Assembly (NCBI GenBank): GCA_900551945.1
Contig: URYE01000058.1
Coordinates: 1-18,381, forward strand
Origin: an uncultured Eubacterium sp.
GTDB taxonomy: Bacteria > Bacillota > Clostridia > Lachnospirales > Lachnospiraceae
Reading direction: 5' to 3'
DNA length: 18,381 nucleotides
A program made the position numbers and the translations under genes. Positions 1-7,667 of the stretch are shown here, piece by piece. The notes below the pieces were generated by a model that ran no database searches, was not told where the DNA came from, and was given only the letters and a program-made list of their open reading frames with translations. The first letter of the stretch is position 1; every line of letters begins with the position of its first letter.

Positions 1-52
1 GAGCAGAGGACTGAAAATCCTCGTGTCACTGGTTCGATTCCGGTTCTAGGCA
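1..52 (+). tRNA. tRNA-Phe (anticodon GAA), 5' end outside the window
   Basis: The window opens inside the D arm (GAGC). The anticodon stem GAGGA/TCCTC (6-10 and 18-22) encloses the 7-base loop CTGAAAA, with anticodon GAA at 13-15. A 5-base variable region follows, then the T stem ACTGG/CCGGT around the loop TTCGATT (33-39), the 3' acceptor strand TCTAGGC (45-51) and discriminator A at 52. The next bases are CTTT, so the CCA end is not encoded and must be added enzymatically. The 5' acceptor strand and most of the D arm lie upstream. Confidence 0.95.
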
Positions 53-65
53 CTTTGAGATGTAT

Positions 66-104
66 GAACTTGTCTATTGTATAATAGAGAGGTTCTTTTT
101 TTTT
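66..104 (+). terminator. Rho-independent terminator of the tRNA transcript
   Basis: An imperfect 13-bp stem starts with GAACTTGTCTATT (66-78) and returns as AATAGAGAGGTTC (83-95). It has one G-U pair and two mismatches around a 4-base loop. It is followed at once by nine T residues (96-104). Position and shape fit the end of the tRNA unit. Confidence 0.85.
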
Positions 105-252
105 GCAATAAATAGGTATAAGTAATAGAAAAGTAGTTGATATTATAAACAAAATTGTTTAATATTTAATAGTTGCATTTGTATTATATATAATGTTTTG
201 ACGATGATGTTTATAATATAAATTTATTATTTAGATATAAGTTTAATAAGTA

Positions 253-280
253 TTGAAATATTAACGTATTGTGTTATTAT
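253..280 (+). promoter_or_regulatory. Candidate sigma-A promoter of the L,D-transpeptidase gene
   Basis: TTGAAA (253-258) and TATTAT (275-280) are separated by 16 bases, giving a start near 287 and a leader of about 90 bases. The whole stretch 105-374 is very AT-rich and has no gene that I can support. In such DNA, matches of this quality also arise by chance, so confidence is limited. Confidence 0.4.
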
Positions 281-374
281 ATATAAAGCAGATTGAAAGT
301 AGAAGTTAGTCTGTATAGTGCAATGAGATTAAATATATAGTTAATAAATTAATTCATAATAGAAGAGGATAATA

Positions 375-1436
375 ATGAGTAAAGGAAATATTAATTATAG
401 ATATTTACGAAGAAGAAAAAACTGGTTTCAAAGAAATTGGAAAATTTTATTAGTGTGTCTTATAGCAATAGCTGTTATTGGCGGTGGGATATTTGCTGGC
501 ATAAAGATAAAAAATGCAGGGGGAATAAAATTTAATAAAGCCTCTAAAGAAGAACAACAAGAGCAAGAAACAGAAGAAACATCACAAAGCGAACAAAAAG
601 AAAATAACAACGACAATGAAAATGTAGTATGGATAGAAGATAAAGAGCCTGAAAGCAAAGAGGTTAATTATAAAGCTCCAGCAGATGTTGAATATCCATA
701 TTATATTATGGTTAATAGAGCTGCTAATTGTGTAACTGTATATGGAATTGACGATGATGGAAAGTACACAATTCCTGTAAAGGCATTTGTAGCATCATGT
801 GGTGTTGAAGGTGAAGAAACTATAACTGGCGAAGAATATAGCACTACAGATAAGTACGAATGGCGACTTATGGTTGATGGAACTTATGGTCACTATGCAA
901 CTCGTATCTATGATGGTTATTTATTCCATTCAGTTCCATTTACAAGTGCTTCAAGTGATACTCTCGAAACAGAGGAGTTTAATAAGCTTGGTTCATTTGC
1001 TTCTCTTGGCTGTGTAAGACTTTGTGTTAGGGATGTATATTGGTTATATGATAATTGTCCAGAGGGAACAAAAGTAGATATATATGATAATGAAGCTAAT
1101 CCTGGACCTTTAGGAAAACCAGATATAATTAAAATACCATTAGATAGCAAATATGCTAATTGGGACCCAACTGACCCAGATAAAGATAATCCTTGGCTTG
1201 ATTATAGTGCAAAAATTGAAGGTGCAAAGGATATAACAACTAAGGTTGGAGAAAAAGTAGATTTGCTCAAAGGTGTTACAGCTACAGACACTTGTGGAAA
1301 TGATATCTCTAAGGATATAATTACAATTGGTCGTTACACATTTGATAAAGCAGGAGAATATGAGATTACTTATAAAGTAACAGATGCAATTGATAGTACT
1401 GCAACTGCAAAGATTACATTAAAGGTTACTGAGTAA
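375..1436 (+). CDS. Membrane-anchored L,D-transpeptidase (YkuD domain) with C-terminal Ig-like domain
   Basis: L,D-transpeptidases of the YkuD family make 3-3 peptidoglycan cross-links or attach proteins to peptidoglycan with a catalytic cysteine. This 353-residue protein has a basic cytoplasmic start, one membrane segment (about 23-43) and a Glu/Gln/Asn/Ser-rich spacer (about 56-100) that could span the wall. The catalytic domain (about 109-238) shows the conserved histidine H185 and the Cys motif SLGCVRL with C213. Residues about 277-353 form a beta-rich bacterial Ig-like domain of the kind found in surface proteins. The ATG has AGAGGA (363-368) seven bases upstream. The gene stands alone between a candidate promoter and a terminator. 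The fold and Cys motif are clear; whether it cross-links peptidoglycan or anchors other polymers cannot be told. Confidence 0.9.
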   Translation: MSKGNINYRYLRRRKNWFQRNWKILLVCLIAIAVIGGGIFAGIKIKNAGGIKFNKASKEEQQEQETEETSQSEQKENNNDNENVVWIEDKEPESKEVNYKAPADVEYPYYIMVNRAANCVTVYGIDDDGKYTIPVKAFVASCGVEGEETITGEEYSTTDKYEWRLMVDGTYGHYATRIYDGYLFHSVPFTSASSDTLETEEFNKLGSFASLGCVRLCVRDVYWLYDNCPEGTKVDIYDNEANPGPLGKPDIIKIPLDSKYANWDPTDPDKDNPWLDYSAKIEGAKDITTKVGEKVDLLKGVTATDTCGNDISKDIITIGRYTFDKAGEYEITYKVTDAIDSTATAKITLKVTE

Positions 1437-1472
1437 TTATTTTTATGTTGTAAATTATTAATAAGTATTATT

Positions 1473-1505
1473 TAAGAGCCGTCATTTTTGTCGGCTCTTA
1501 TTTAT
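1473..1505 (+). terminator. Rho-independent terminator after the L,D-transpeptidase gene
   Basis: A perfect 9-bp stem, TAAGAGCCG (1473-1481) with CGGCTCTTA (1492-1500), has a 10-base loop. It is followed by a short, imperfect T-rich tract (TTTATTAT). It ends the single-gene unit. Confidence 0.85.
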
Positions 1506-1508
1506 TAT

Positions 1509-1587
1509 GCGAATAACAAGTTAAAGCATGTCATTGCAAAAGACTTTGGCAACTGTAAAACTCACATGAAAAATTCTCATAGTTGTG
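1509..1587 (+). repeat. Intergenic structured repeat, copy A
   Basis: This 79-base stretch aligns along its full length with 12058-12135 in the same orientation, at roughly two thirds identity by eye. Both begin with GCRAATAACAAG directly after a terminator T tract, and both contain a CTTT..AACT core and end in CATAG(T)TGTG. Two hairpins can be drawn. One uses GTT-AAAG with CTTT-(GGC)-AAC. The other uses AACT-(CAC)-ATG with CAT-AGTT around a 9-base loop. I do not recognise the family. Confidence 0.6.
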
Positions 1588-1717
1588 CGTTTTAGCCTGT
1601 TGGAAATATATAAAAAATAACTGTTATGCAGGTAGCGCAATTTATGGAATATATATTAAAAATGCAATTATTGTATTTATTTAGAGGTATAATTTTAAAA
1701 ATAAGTAAGAGGGTATT

Positions 1718-3514
1718 ATGTATAAAGAAGAAAAGTTTACCACATTTTCTAATGAAAAAACGCATAGGAATGTGGATATTTTAGATAGATTAGAAGATTA
1801 TTGTGGAAAAGATTATGTACCTATGCACATGCCGGGTGCAAAAAGAAATACAGATTTATTTAAGATGGGAAATCCTTATGCTCTTGATATTACAGAGATT
1901 GATGGGTTTGATAATATGCACCATGCAACAGATATAATAAAAGAAGCATTTGAAAGGGCTAGTAAAGTCTTTGGAGCAGATGAAACATTATTTCTTGTAA
2001 ACGGAAGTAGTGTAGGGATATTATCGGCAATATGTGGTGCAACTAGGAAAGGTGATAGTGTTCTTGTAGCAAGAAATTGTCATGTATCGGTGTATAATGC
2101 TATTTATCTAAATGAGCTTAATCCAGTATATATATATCCAGAGCCTTATAATAGCAATAAAGTGCAAGAAGATATATTAAATGAAAAATATAGTAATATA
2201 GAAAGCGATTGTTTAGAATATGATAATAATAATCAGTTACAAAAAGTTGAATGTAATGACAAAAGTTGTAATATTATAGATAGTGGTCTTGGCATTTATG
2301 GCAAGGTGTATGCAGATGATATTGAAAAACATTTAAAGGAAAATGAAAATATAAGTACTGTTATAATTACTTCTCCAACGTATGAGGGAATAGTATCAGA
2401 TATTAAAAGTATTGCTTGTGTTGTGCATAGATATGGGAAAGTCCTTATTGTAGATGAAGCTCATGGGGCGCATTTACATTTTCACAAGGACTTACCTGAA
2501 AGTGCAGTTGATTGTGGTGCTGATGCTGTTATACAAAGTATTCACAAGACACTTCCGTCATTTACGCAAACCGCCCTGTTACATCTTAATGGGAAGATTA
2601 TAGATAGGGACAAGGTTAAGCATTATTGGAATATATATCAATCTACAAGCCCATCATATTTGTTGTTGGCAGGGATTGACAGGTGTGTATCTATAATTCA
2701 AGAAAATGGAAAAGAATTATTTGATAATTATGTGTATAATTTAAAGTGTTTAAGAAACCGTTTGTCAAAATTAAAATATATTAAATTGCTAGATGTAGAT
2801 GATATTTCAAAAATAGTGCTTGCAACTTGGAATGGCAAGGGACTTCACGACATTTTGTTAAAATATTATCACATAGAGCTGGAGATGTCTTCTCTTAAGT
2901 ATATAATTGCAATGACAAGTATTGCAGATAAGGTTGAATACTATGAAAGATTTACGCAGGCGTTAGAGCAGATAGACGAATTAATAGAGGCGCAGTTACT
3001 AGCTATAAAACAAGAAAATATATTAAATAGTAGTATAAATAATGACAAATTATATAATACATTAAATAAATATAATTGTAATACAGATACAAGTAAAAAT
3101 GTGCAATTAAGACAAGATATTTTAACAAAAATAGTTTATTATAATAAAGCTTTAAAAAATGTTGGTCTAATTCAAAGTATAGGTGAAAATTCTAATATAA
3201 ATAATTATAGTGGCTTGTATAAGGCTAATGTAAAGTTAAATATTTACAAGGCTTTAACTTGTGATAATAAAGAAAAGATTAATCTTTATCAGGCGCAGGG
3301 TAAAATATCAGCAACCACAGTTTGTTTTTATCCGCCCGGAATACCACTTGTTAATCCGGGAGAAATAATAACGAAAGAAGTTATTGATTATATTATATCA
3401 GGTTTGAATACAGGACTTGAGGTGATGGGGCTTGACATTGAAAATATAGAGTTAAATAATTGTAAAGATGAAGAATTAATAAGAAAAGGAGTATATTTAT
3501 TATGCCTGAAATAG
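1718..3514 (+). CDS. Orn/Lys/Arg decarboxylase family protein (PLP fold type I, YaaO/SpeA-like)
   Basis: Members of this family remove the alpha-carboxyl group of ornithine, lysine or arginine using pyridoxal phosphate and feed polyamine synthesis. The N-terminal signature MPGAKRNTDLF is at 38-48. Further motifs are the substrate-side DITEIDG (57-63), FLVNGSSVG (92-100), RNCHVS (119-124), the cofactor motif VDEAHGAH (245-252) and SIHKTLPS (274-281), whose K277 should bind PLP. The C-terminal family motif FYPPGIPLVNPGE lies at 537-549. At 598 residues it is about 110 longer than the usual 480-490; the extra length lies in Asn-rich stretches near 145-190 and 432-525. The ATG follows AAGAGGG; TATAAT at 1688-1693 is a possible -10 with no good -35. 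It overlaps the next gene by 13 bases. Substrate cannot be told from sequence. Confidence 0.9.
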   Translation: MYKEEKFTTFSNEKTHRNVDILDRLEDYCGKDYVPMHMPGAKRNTDLFKMGNPYALDITEIDGFDNMHHATDIIKEAFERASKVFGADETLFLVNGSSVGILSAICGATRKGDSVLVARNCHVSVYNAIYLNELNPVYIYPEPYNSNKVQEDILNEKYSNIESDCLEYDNNNQLQKVECNDKSCNIIDSGLGIYGKVYADDIEKHLKENENISTVIITSPTYEGIVSDIKSIACVVHRYGKVLIVDEAHGAHLHFHKDLPESAVDCGADAVIQSIHKTLPSFTQTALLHLNGKIIDRDKVKHYWNIYQSTSPSYLLLAGIDRCVSIIQENGKELFDNYVYNLKCLRNRLSKLKYIKLLDVDDISKIVLATWNGKGLHDILLKYYHIELEMSSLKYIIAMTSIADKVEYYERFTQALEQIDELIEAQLLAIKQENILNSSINNDKLYNTLNKYNCNTDTSKNVQLRQDILTKIVYYNKALKNVGLIQSIGENSNINNYSGLYKANVKLNIYKALTCDNKEKINLYQAQGKISATTVCFYPPGIPLVNPGEIITKEVIDYIISGLNTGLEVMGLDIENIELNNCKDEELIRKGVYLLCLK

Positions 3515-4098
3515 CATTTGTTATGGGAAAGAGTGCTTCTGGAAAAGATAGTATATACAAAAGGCTTATTAGTGATAATAAGCTTAATTTAAATACAGTT
3601 ACACTTTATACAACAAGACCTAAAAGAGAAGGAGAAGTGCAAGGTATTGAGTATAATTTTGTAACAGACAAACAAGCGCTTGAGATGGAAAATAACAACA
3701 AGATTATTGAAATCCGTTGTTATAACACTGTATATGGTGTTTGGAAGTACTTTACAGCAGATGATGGACAGATTGATATTAATAGTGGTAAAAAATATAT
3801 TGTTATTGGGACACTTGAAGCCTATGAACAGTTTTGTAAGTATTTTGGAAGTGAGCATATTTTACCAATATACATAGAAGTAGATGATGGCATAAGACTT
3901 AAACGTGCATTAGATAGAGAAGAGTTACAAAAAACACCTCAGTATGAAGAAATGTGTAGGAGATTTCTTGCAGATACAAAAGACTTTTCAGAGGAAAATT
4001 TAAAAAAAGCAAATATTAATAAAAGGTATAATAATGACAAAGATATAGACTCTTGTTTACAAATAATTGCTAAAGACATATTAGAGATTATGGTGTAA
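3502..4098 (+). CDS. Guanylate-kinase-like P-loop protein, diverged
   Basis: Guanylate kinase transfers phosphate from ATP to GMP. The 198-residue length fits. The P-loop GKSASGKDS is at 9-17 and the acceptor-side signature TTRPKREGE...GIEYNF at 37-53 keeps R39, R42, E45 and Y51; E70 is also kept. Arginines at 132-139 and 153-154 sit where the lid is expected. Two usual GMP-site elements are altered: the GN.YGT stretch reads YNTVYGVW (74-81), and the LDID.QG stretch after strand 3 reads VIGTLEAYEQ (101-110). The gene starts 13 bases inside the decarboxylase gene, with AAGGAG (3486-3491) as ribosome site, so the two are translationally linked. In Bacillus this cluster position holds thymidylate kinase. 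The fold is sure; a GMP substrate is not. Confidence 0.8.
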   Translation: MPEIAFVMGKSASGKDSIYKRLISDNKLNLNTVTLYTTRPKREGEVQGIEYNFVTDKQALEMENNNKIIEIRCYNTVYGVWKYFTADDGQIDINSGKKYIVIGTLEAYEQFCKYFGSEHILPIYIEVDDGIRLKRALDREELQKTPQYEEMCRRFLADTKDFSEENLKKANINKRYNNDKDIDSCLQIIAKDILEIMV

Positions 4099-4192
4099 TA
4101 ATATAAATTTGATAAAGTATTTAAGTAATTATTTATTTATAAAATCAGATATGTTAATATAATTATATATATCAATTTTTGGGGGTATTCTC

Positions 4193-4633
4193 GTGGATAT
4201 TAAGGTCAATGACGTTTCAGAAGTTCAAAGAACGCAGGCAAAAAAAAATATTGAAAAATCAGATGGTAGTTTTAAGTTTACATTAATTAGTAATATAGAA
4301 GAACAAGACCTTCAAGAAAAGCTTTCTGAGATGATGGAGGATATAACTGTTCAAGGTGATAAGATATCAAAACACATGGATATAAAGGACATGAGAAAGT
4401 ATAGAGAGCTTGTAAAAGGCTTTCTAAATGAAGTTGTTAATAGGTCACATAAGTTTTCAAGGGAGAATTTTCTTGATAGGCGAGGACGACATAGGGTATA
4501 TGGAATTATTAAGCTGGTGGACAAAAATCTTGACGAGCTTGCAAGTGAACTTGTAAAAGATGAAAAAGACCATCTTGCGATTATTGGAAAAGTTGATGAT
4601 ATAAGGGGGTTGCTTTTAGATATAACAACGTAA
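4193..4633 (+). CDS. yaaR: YaaR family protein (DUF327)
   Basis: A small helical protein of 146 residues that matches the YaaR family in length and in its C-terminal half. That half reads [10 protein letters not shown] (about 99-108), then a helix with LDEL and the closing IRGLLLDI. No biochemical role is established for the family that I can name. I chose the GTG at 4193 because GGGGG lies seven bases ahead (4181-4185) and no better ATG is near. There are 94 bases between it and the kinase gene, with a TATAAT at 4158-4163 but no good -35, and 31 bases to the holB start. The order yaaR-holB-ricT is the one known from Bacillus and many Clostridia, which supports the call. Confidence 0.8.
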   Translation: MDIKVNDVSEVQRTQAKKNIEKSDGSFKFTLISNIEEQDLQEKLSEMMEDITVQGDKISKHMDIKDMRKYRELVKGFLNEVVNRSHKFSRENFLDRRGRHRVYGIIKLVDKNLDELASELVKDEKDHLAIIGKVDDIRGLLLDITT

Positions 4634-4664
4634 TTATACATACAGTATAGAAATGAGGATTAAT

Positions 4665-5657
4665 ATGAGTAAATTTGCGGATATTTATGGACATAATACA
4701 ATTAAAGAACATTTGCAAAATGCAATTAGTATGAATAAGGTATCACATGCGTATATATTTAATGGTGGACTAGGTTCGGGAAAGAAGATGATGGCACAGC
4801 TATTTGCTAAGACACTTCAATGCGAAAAAAAGGGGATAGAGCCTTGTAATGAATGTCATTCTTGTAAACAGGCAGACTCTTATAATCAGCCAGATATAAT
4901 ATGGATTAAGCATGAAAAGCCATCTAGTATTGGTGTTGATGATATAAGACAACAGCTTATTGCAGATATGCAGATAAAGCCTTATAGTAGTCCTTATAAG
5001 ATATACATTATTGATGAGGCAGAAAAGCTTACACAACAGGCACAAAATGCCATTTTAAAGACAATAGAAGAACCAGCAGAATATGGGATTATTATTCTTA
5101 TTACAACTAATGCAGATATATTTTTACAGACAATTATTTCAAGATGTGTAAAGCTTGATTTTAGACCTGTAGCTGATGAAACTGTAGCTAAGTATCTTAA
5201 GGATAATTATGATGTTACAGATTATGAAGTTAAGTTTGCTACAGCATTTTCACAAGGTAAGATTGGCAGAGCGCAAAATATTATAAACTCAAAGGAATTT
5301 GCACAGCTTAAAGATGAAGTACTTCATGTGATAAAATATGCAAATGAAATGACAACTTCTGAGATTATGTCAGAAGTTAAAAATATAGCTAATTATAAAC
5401 TTACAATAGATGATTACCTTGACCTTATGGCAATGTGGTATAGAGATGTATTAGTGTTTAAGAGTACAAATAATGCTAATCTTATTATATTTAAGAATGA
5501 ATTGTCACTTATTAAAAGTCAAGCTGAAAAGTGTTCTTATGAAGGACTTGAAGATATTCTTAATTCAATTGATAAGGTGAAGATAAGACTTAAAGCAAAC
5601 GTTAATTTCGACCTTGTTATAGAACTTCTTATTATGGCAATTAAAGAGGCTATGTAA
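4665..5657 (+). CDS. holB: DNA polymerase III delta' subunit
   Basis: The delta' subunit is part of the clamp loader that places the beta clamp on DNA. The 330-residue protein begins MSKFADIYGH. It shows the phosphate loop GGLGSGKK (34-41), four cysteines of the zinc-binding element (C53, C61, C64, C67), the Walker B-like IIDEAEKL (115-122), LKTIEEP (131-137) and the sensor motif SRC (159-161). The 3' part is the variable collar domain. An in-frame ATG twelve bases upstream (4653) would give 334 residues. I prefer 4665 because GAGGA (4655-4659) sits five bases before it, while 4653 has no ribosome site. Gamma/tau is the alternative, but the length and the yaaR-ricT setting favour delta'. Confidence 0.9.
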   Translation: MSKFADIYGHNTIKEHLQNAISMNKVSHAYIFNGGLGSGKKMMAQLFAKTLQCEKKGIEPCNECHSCKQADSYNQPDIIWIKHEKPSSIGVDDIRQQLIADMQIKPYSSPYKIYIIDEAEKLTQQAQNAILKTIEEPAEYGIIILITTNADIFLQTIISRCVKLDFRPVADETVAKYLKDNYDVTDYEVKFATAFSQGKIGRAQNIINSKEFAQLKDEVLHVIKYANEMTTSEIMSEVKNIANYKLTIDDYLDLMAMWYRDVLVFKSTNNANLIIFKNELSLIKSQAEKCSYEGLEDILNSIDKVKIRLKANVNFDLVIELLIMAIKEAM

Positions 5658-5761
5658 CATTTAATAAAAAATATAAAATAAGATATCTATTTCTATGGCA
5701 TATGACAATAAGTGTGTGCTTGTATTAGCATTTTTGTATGATTAGATAAGAAATAGTGTTA

Positions 5762-5789
5762 TTGACAATTAGTAAAGTGGATTGAGAAT
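5762..5789 (+). promoter_or_regulatory. Candidate promoter of the ricT leader
   Basis: A perfect -35 TTGACA (5762-5767) lies 16 bases before GAGAAT (5784-5789), which matches four of six -10 bases. The start would be near 5796. A second, poorer pairing uses TTGAGA (5782-5787) with an A/T hexamer 17 bases on and would start about 20 bases later. Confidence 0.5.
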
Positions 5790-5797
5790 TTCCATTT

Positions 5798-5888
5798 GAC
5801 TAAAAAATATTATGAAAGGAAAAGCTATATAGATGAGAGCCTATGATGTATAGGTATGTACCGATGACTTAGTCGGGAAAATCATCTA
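5798..5888 (+). promoter_or_regulatory. Folded 5' leader of ricT, possible cis-regulatory RNA
   Basis: Two competing folds can be drawn. In the first, TAGATGA (5830-5836) pairs with TCATCTA (5882-5888). This closes a three-way junction holding hairpins CCTAT/ATAGG (5840-5844, 5850-5854) and CCGAT/GTCGG (5861-5865, 5872-5876). In the second, GACTAA at the predicted 5' end (5798-5803) pairs with TTAGTC (5869-5874) and can extend by three G-U pairs, which destroys the second hairpin. The leader ends in an AT-rich inverted repeat (5888-5911) with four more T residues, at best a weak terminator. I could not match it to any riboswitch class I know: c-di-GMP-I, fluoride, purine and THF conserved cores are absent. 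Confidence 0.45.
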
Positions 5889-5929
5889 ACATATATTTAT
5901 GTATGTATGTTTTTAGTAGCAAGTAATTA

Positions 5930-6847
5930 ATGACTAAGGTTATTGGTGTAAGATTTAGACAGGCAGGCAAGATATATTTCTTTGCGCCAGGAAAATATCA
6001 TATAGAAGAAGGAGAACATGTTATCGTTGAGACAGCAAGGGGTGTTGAGTATGGTCATGTTGTTCTTTCTGAAAGAGAAGTTGAAGATGATAAAGTAATA
6101 CAACCACTTAAGGCAGTTATAAGACCAGCAACTGTTGAAGACGATGAAAGAGAAGCTAAAAACAGAGAAAAAGAAAAAGAAGCATATAAGATATGTCTTG
6201 AAAAGATTGCAAAGCATAAGCTGGATATGAAGCTTATTCAAGCAGAGTATACATTTGATAATAATAAAGTGCTTTTTTATTTCACAGCAGATGGAAGAAT
6301 TGACTTTAGGGAGCTTGTAAAAGACCTTGCATCTGTATTTAAAACAAGAATTGAGTTAAGACAGATTGGTGTAAGAGATGAGGCTAAAATAAGAGGTGGT
6401 ATAGGTGTGTGTGGAAGACCATTATGCTGCGCAACTTATATGCCAGAATTTGTACCTGTGTCAATTAAGATGGCTAAGGAGCAAAATCTTTCTCTTAATC
6501 CAACTAAGATATCTGGTGTATGTGGAAGACTTATGTGTTGTCTTAAAAATGAGCAGGATACATATGAAGAACTTAATAGCAAGCTGCCTAATGTAGGTGA
6601 TATTGTTACAACGTTTGACAAGTTAAAGGGCGAAGTATCGAGTGTAAGTGTATTAAGACAGCGAGTAAAAGTGATAGTAAATCTTGACAATGACGAAAAA
6701 GAAGTAAGAGAATATGCAGCTTCTGAGTTAAGATTTAAGCCTAAAAAGAGAGTAGATAAAGCACTTGATAAAAAGAGCTTAAAGGAACTTGAAGAACTTG
6801 AAAAATTAGAGAAAAAAGAAGGGAAATCTCACATCAATGATGATTAA
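5930..6847 (+). CDS. ricT: RicT (YaaT, PSP1 domain) regulatory iron-sulfur protein
   Basis: In Bacillus, RicT works with RicA and RicF in a complex that carries iron-sulfur clusters and steers RNase Y cleavage and mRNA maturation. Here 305 residues start with VIGVRFRQAGKIYFF (4-18), typical of the family. The conserved cysteine cluster is complete: C161, C166, C167, C198, C203 and C204, within CGRPLCC and CGRLMCC. The tail (about 271-305) is Lys/Glu-rich and probably helical. An in-frame TAA at 5924-5926 fixes the start at 5930, yet the preceding bases AGTAGCAAGTAATTA contain no Shine-Dalgarno match. Together with the folded leader this suggests unusual translation initiation. The last 11 bases overlap the next gene. 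Confidence 0.93.
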   Translation: MTKVIGVRFRQAGKIYFFAPGKYHIEEGEHVIVETARGVEYGHVVLSEREVEDDKVIQPLKAVIRPATVEDDEREAKNREKEKEAYKICLEKIAKHKLDMKLIQAEYTFDNNKVLFYFTADGRIDFRELVKDLASVFKTRIELRQIGVRDEAKIRGGIGVCGRPLCCATYMPEFVPVSIKMAKEQNLSLNPTKISGVCGRLMCCLKNEQDTYEELNSKLPNVGDIVTTFDKLKGEVSSVSVLRQRVKVIVNLDNDEKEVREYAASELRFKPKKRVDKALDKKSLKELEELEKLEKKEGKSHINDD

Positions 6848-7565
6848 TGATAATGAGAGAGTAGACGACCTTCAAAGGAACGGATACAAACTTATACAAA
6901 ATAAAGAGTGTTTTTGTTTTGGAATGGACGCTGTGCTTTTGTCAACATTTGCAAAAGCACAGGAAAATGATAAAGTATTAGATATGGGTACGGGAAATGG
7001 TGTTATACCTATACTTATGCAGGCCAAAAATTCTAAGGCTTTTTATACAGGACTTGAAATACAAGAAGTAAGTGCCGCACTTGCAAAAAGAAATGTACAA
7101 CTTAATAAACTTGATGAACAAATTAATATTGTGCAGGGAGATATAAAAGAAGCTTCAAAAATATTTGGTGGGGCTTCTTTTAATGTTATTACAACTAATC
7201 CTCCTTATATGAATGAAAATCATGGAATTGTCAATCCAGACAGCAGTAAAGCTATTGCAAGGCATGAGTTGTTGTGTAGCCTTGATGATATTATATGTCA
7301 AGCTTCAAAATGTCTTAAGATGAAGGGACATTTTTTTATGGTACACAGACCTAAAAGGCTTGTTGAGATATTTCAAGTTATGTGTAAATACAAGCTTGAA
7401 CCCAAAAGAATAAAGCTTATTCACCCTTATGATGATAAAGAAGCTAATATGGTGCTTATTGAAGCTGTAAAAGGGGCAAAAAGTCAACTTACAGTAGAAC
7501 CTGCGTTAGTTGTGTATAACCATGATGGTACATACACTAAGGAATTGCTGGATATGTATAATTAA
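6837..7565 (+). CDS. tRNA1(Val) adenine-N6-methyltransferase-like protein (TrmN6/YabB family)
   Basis: A 242-residue class I SAM-dependent methyltransferase. The N-terminal signature GYKLIQNKECFCFGMDAVLL (16-35) and its G/D-rich SAM loop VLDMGTGNG (47-55) are typical of TrmN6. E74 is the usual acidic residue at the end of strand 2. The N6-adenine motif is NPPY at 121-124. The E. coli homologue methylates A37 of tRNA1(Val). The start overlaps the end of ricT by 11 bases (ATGATG at 6837-6842), so translation is probably coupled; the nearest purine run (AAGGG) is about 13 bases ahead. In Bacillus yabB follows ricT after yabA; here yabA is not between them. The exact tRNA substrate is inferred from the family. 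Confidence 0.85.
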   Translation: MMINDNERVDDLQRNGYKLIQNKECFCFGMDAVLLSTFAKAQENDKVLDMGTGNGVIPILMQAKNSKAFYTGLEIQEVSAALAKRNVQLNKLDEQINIVQGDIKEASKIFGGASFNVITTNPPYMNENHGIVNPDSSKAIARHELLCSLDDIICQASKCLKMKGHFFMVHRPKRLVEIFQVMCKYKLEPKRIKLIHPYDDKEANMVLIEAVKGAKSQLTVEPALVVYNHDGTYTKELLDMYN

Positions 7566-7667
7566 GTTTTTTGTTGTATTGTGTAAAGCAATAAGCAGTT
7601 GATTATTTAGACTTGATTGTATTAGAAGATATAAAGATTATTGTGATTAAAAGAAAGTAGGATTATA

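Noticed and set aside
198..217. TTGACG followed by TATAAT upstream of the L,D-transpeptidase gene
   Set aside because: The two boxes are only eight bases apart, so they cannot form one promoter.
428..658. Minus-strand open frame of 76 codons opposite the L,D-transpeptidase
   Set aside because: It mirrors the Glu/Gln-rich spacer of a clear gene and has no ribosome site or family match. Similar shadow frames elsewhere (for example 917-1150, 5927-6241, 10462-10719, 17582-17764) were dropped for the same reason.
5798..5888. Assignment of the ricT leader to c-di-GMP-I or fluoride riboswitches
   Set aside because: Short similarities such as ACCGATG exist, but the conserved cores (GACGCAAAGCC for c-di-GMP-I, the paired fluoride loop) are missing.
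5888..5914. Terminator or attenuator before ricT
   Set aside because: AACATA with TATGTT gives six mostly A/T pairs with a 12-base loop and only four further T residues; too weak to call alone.
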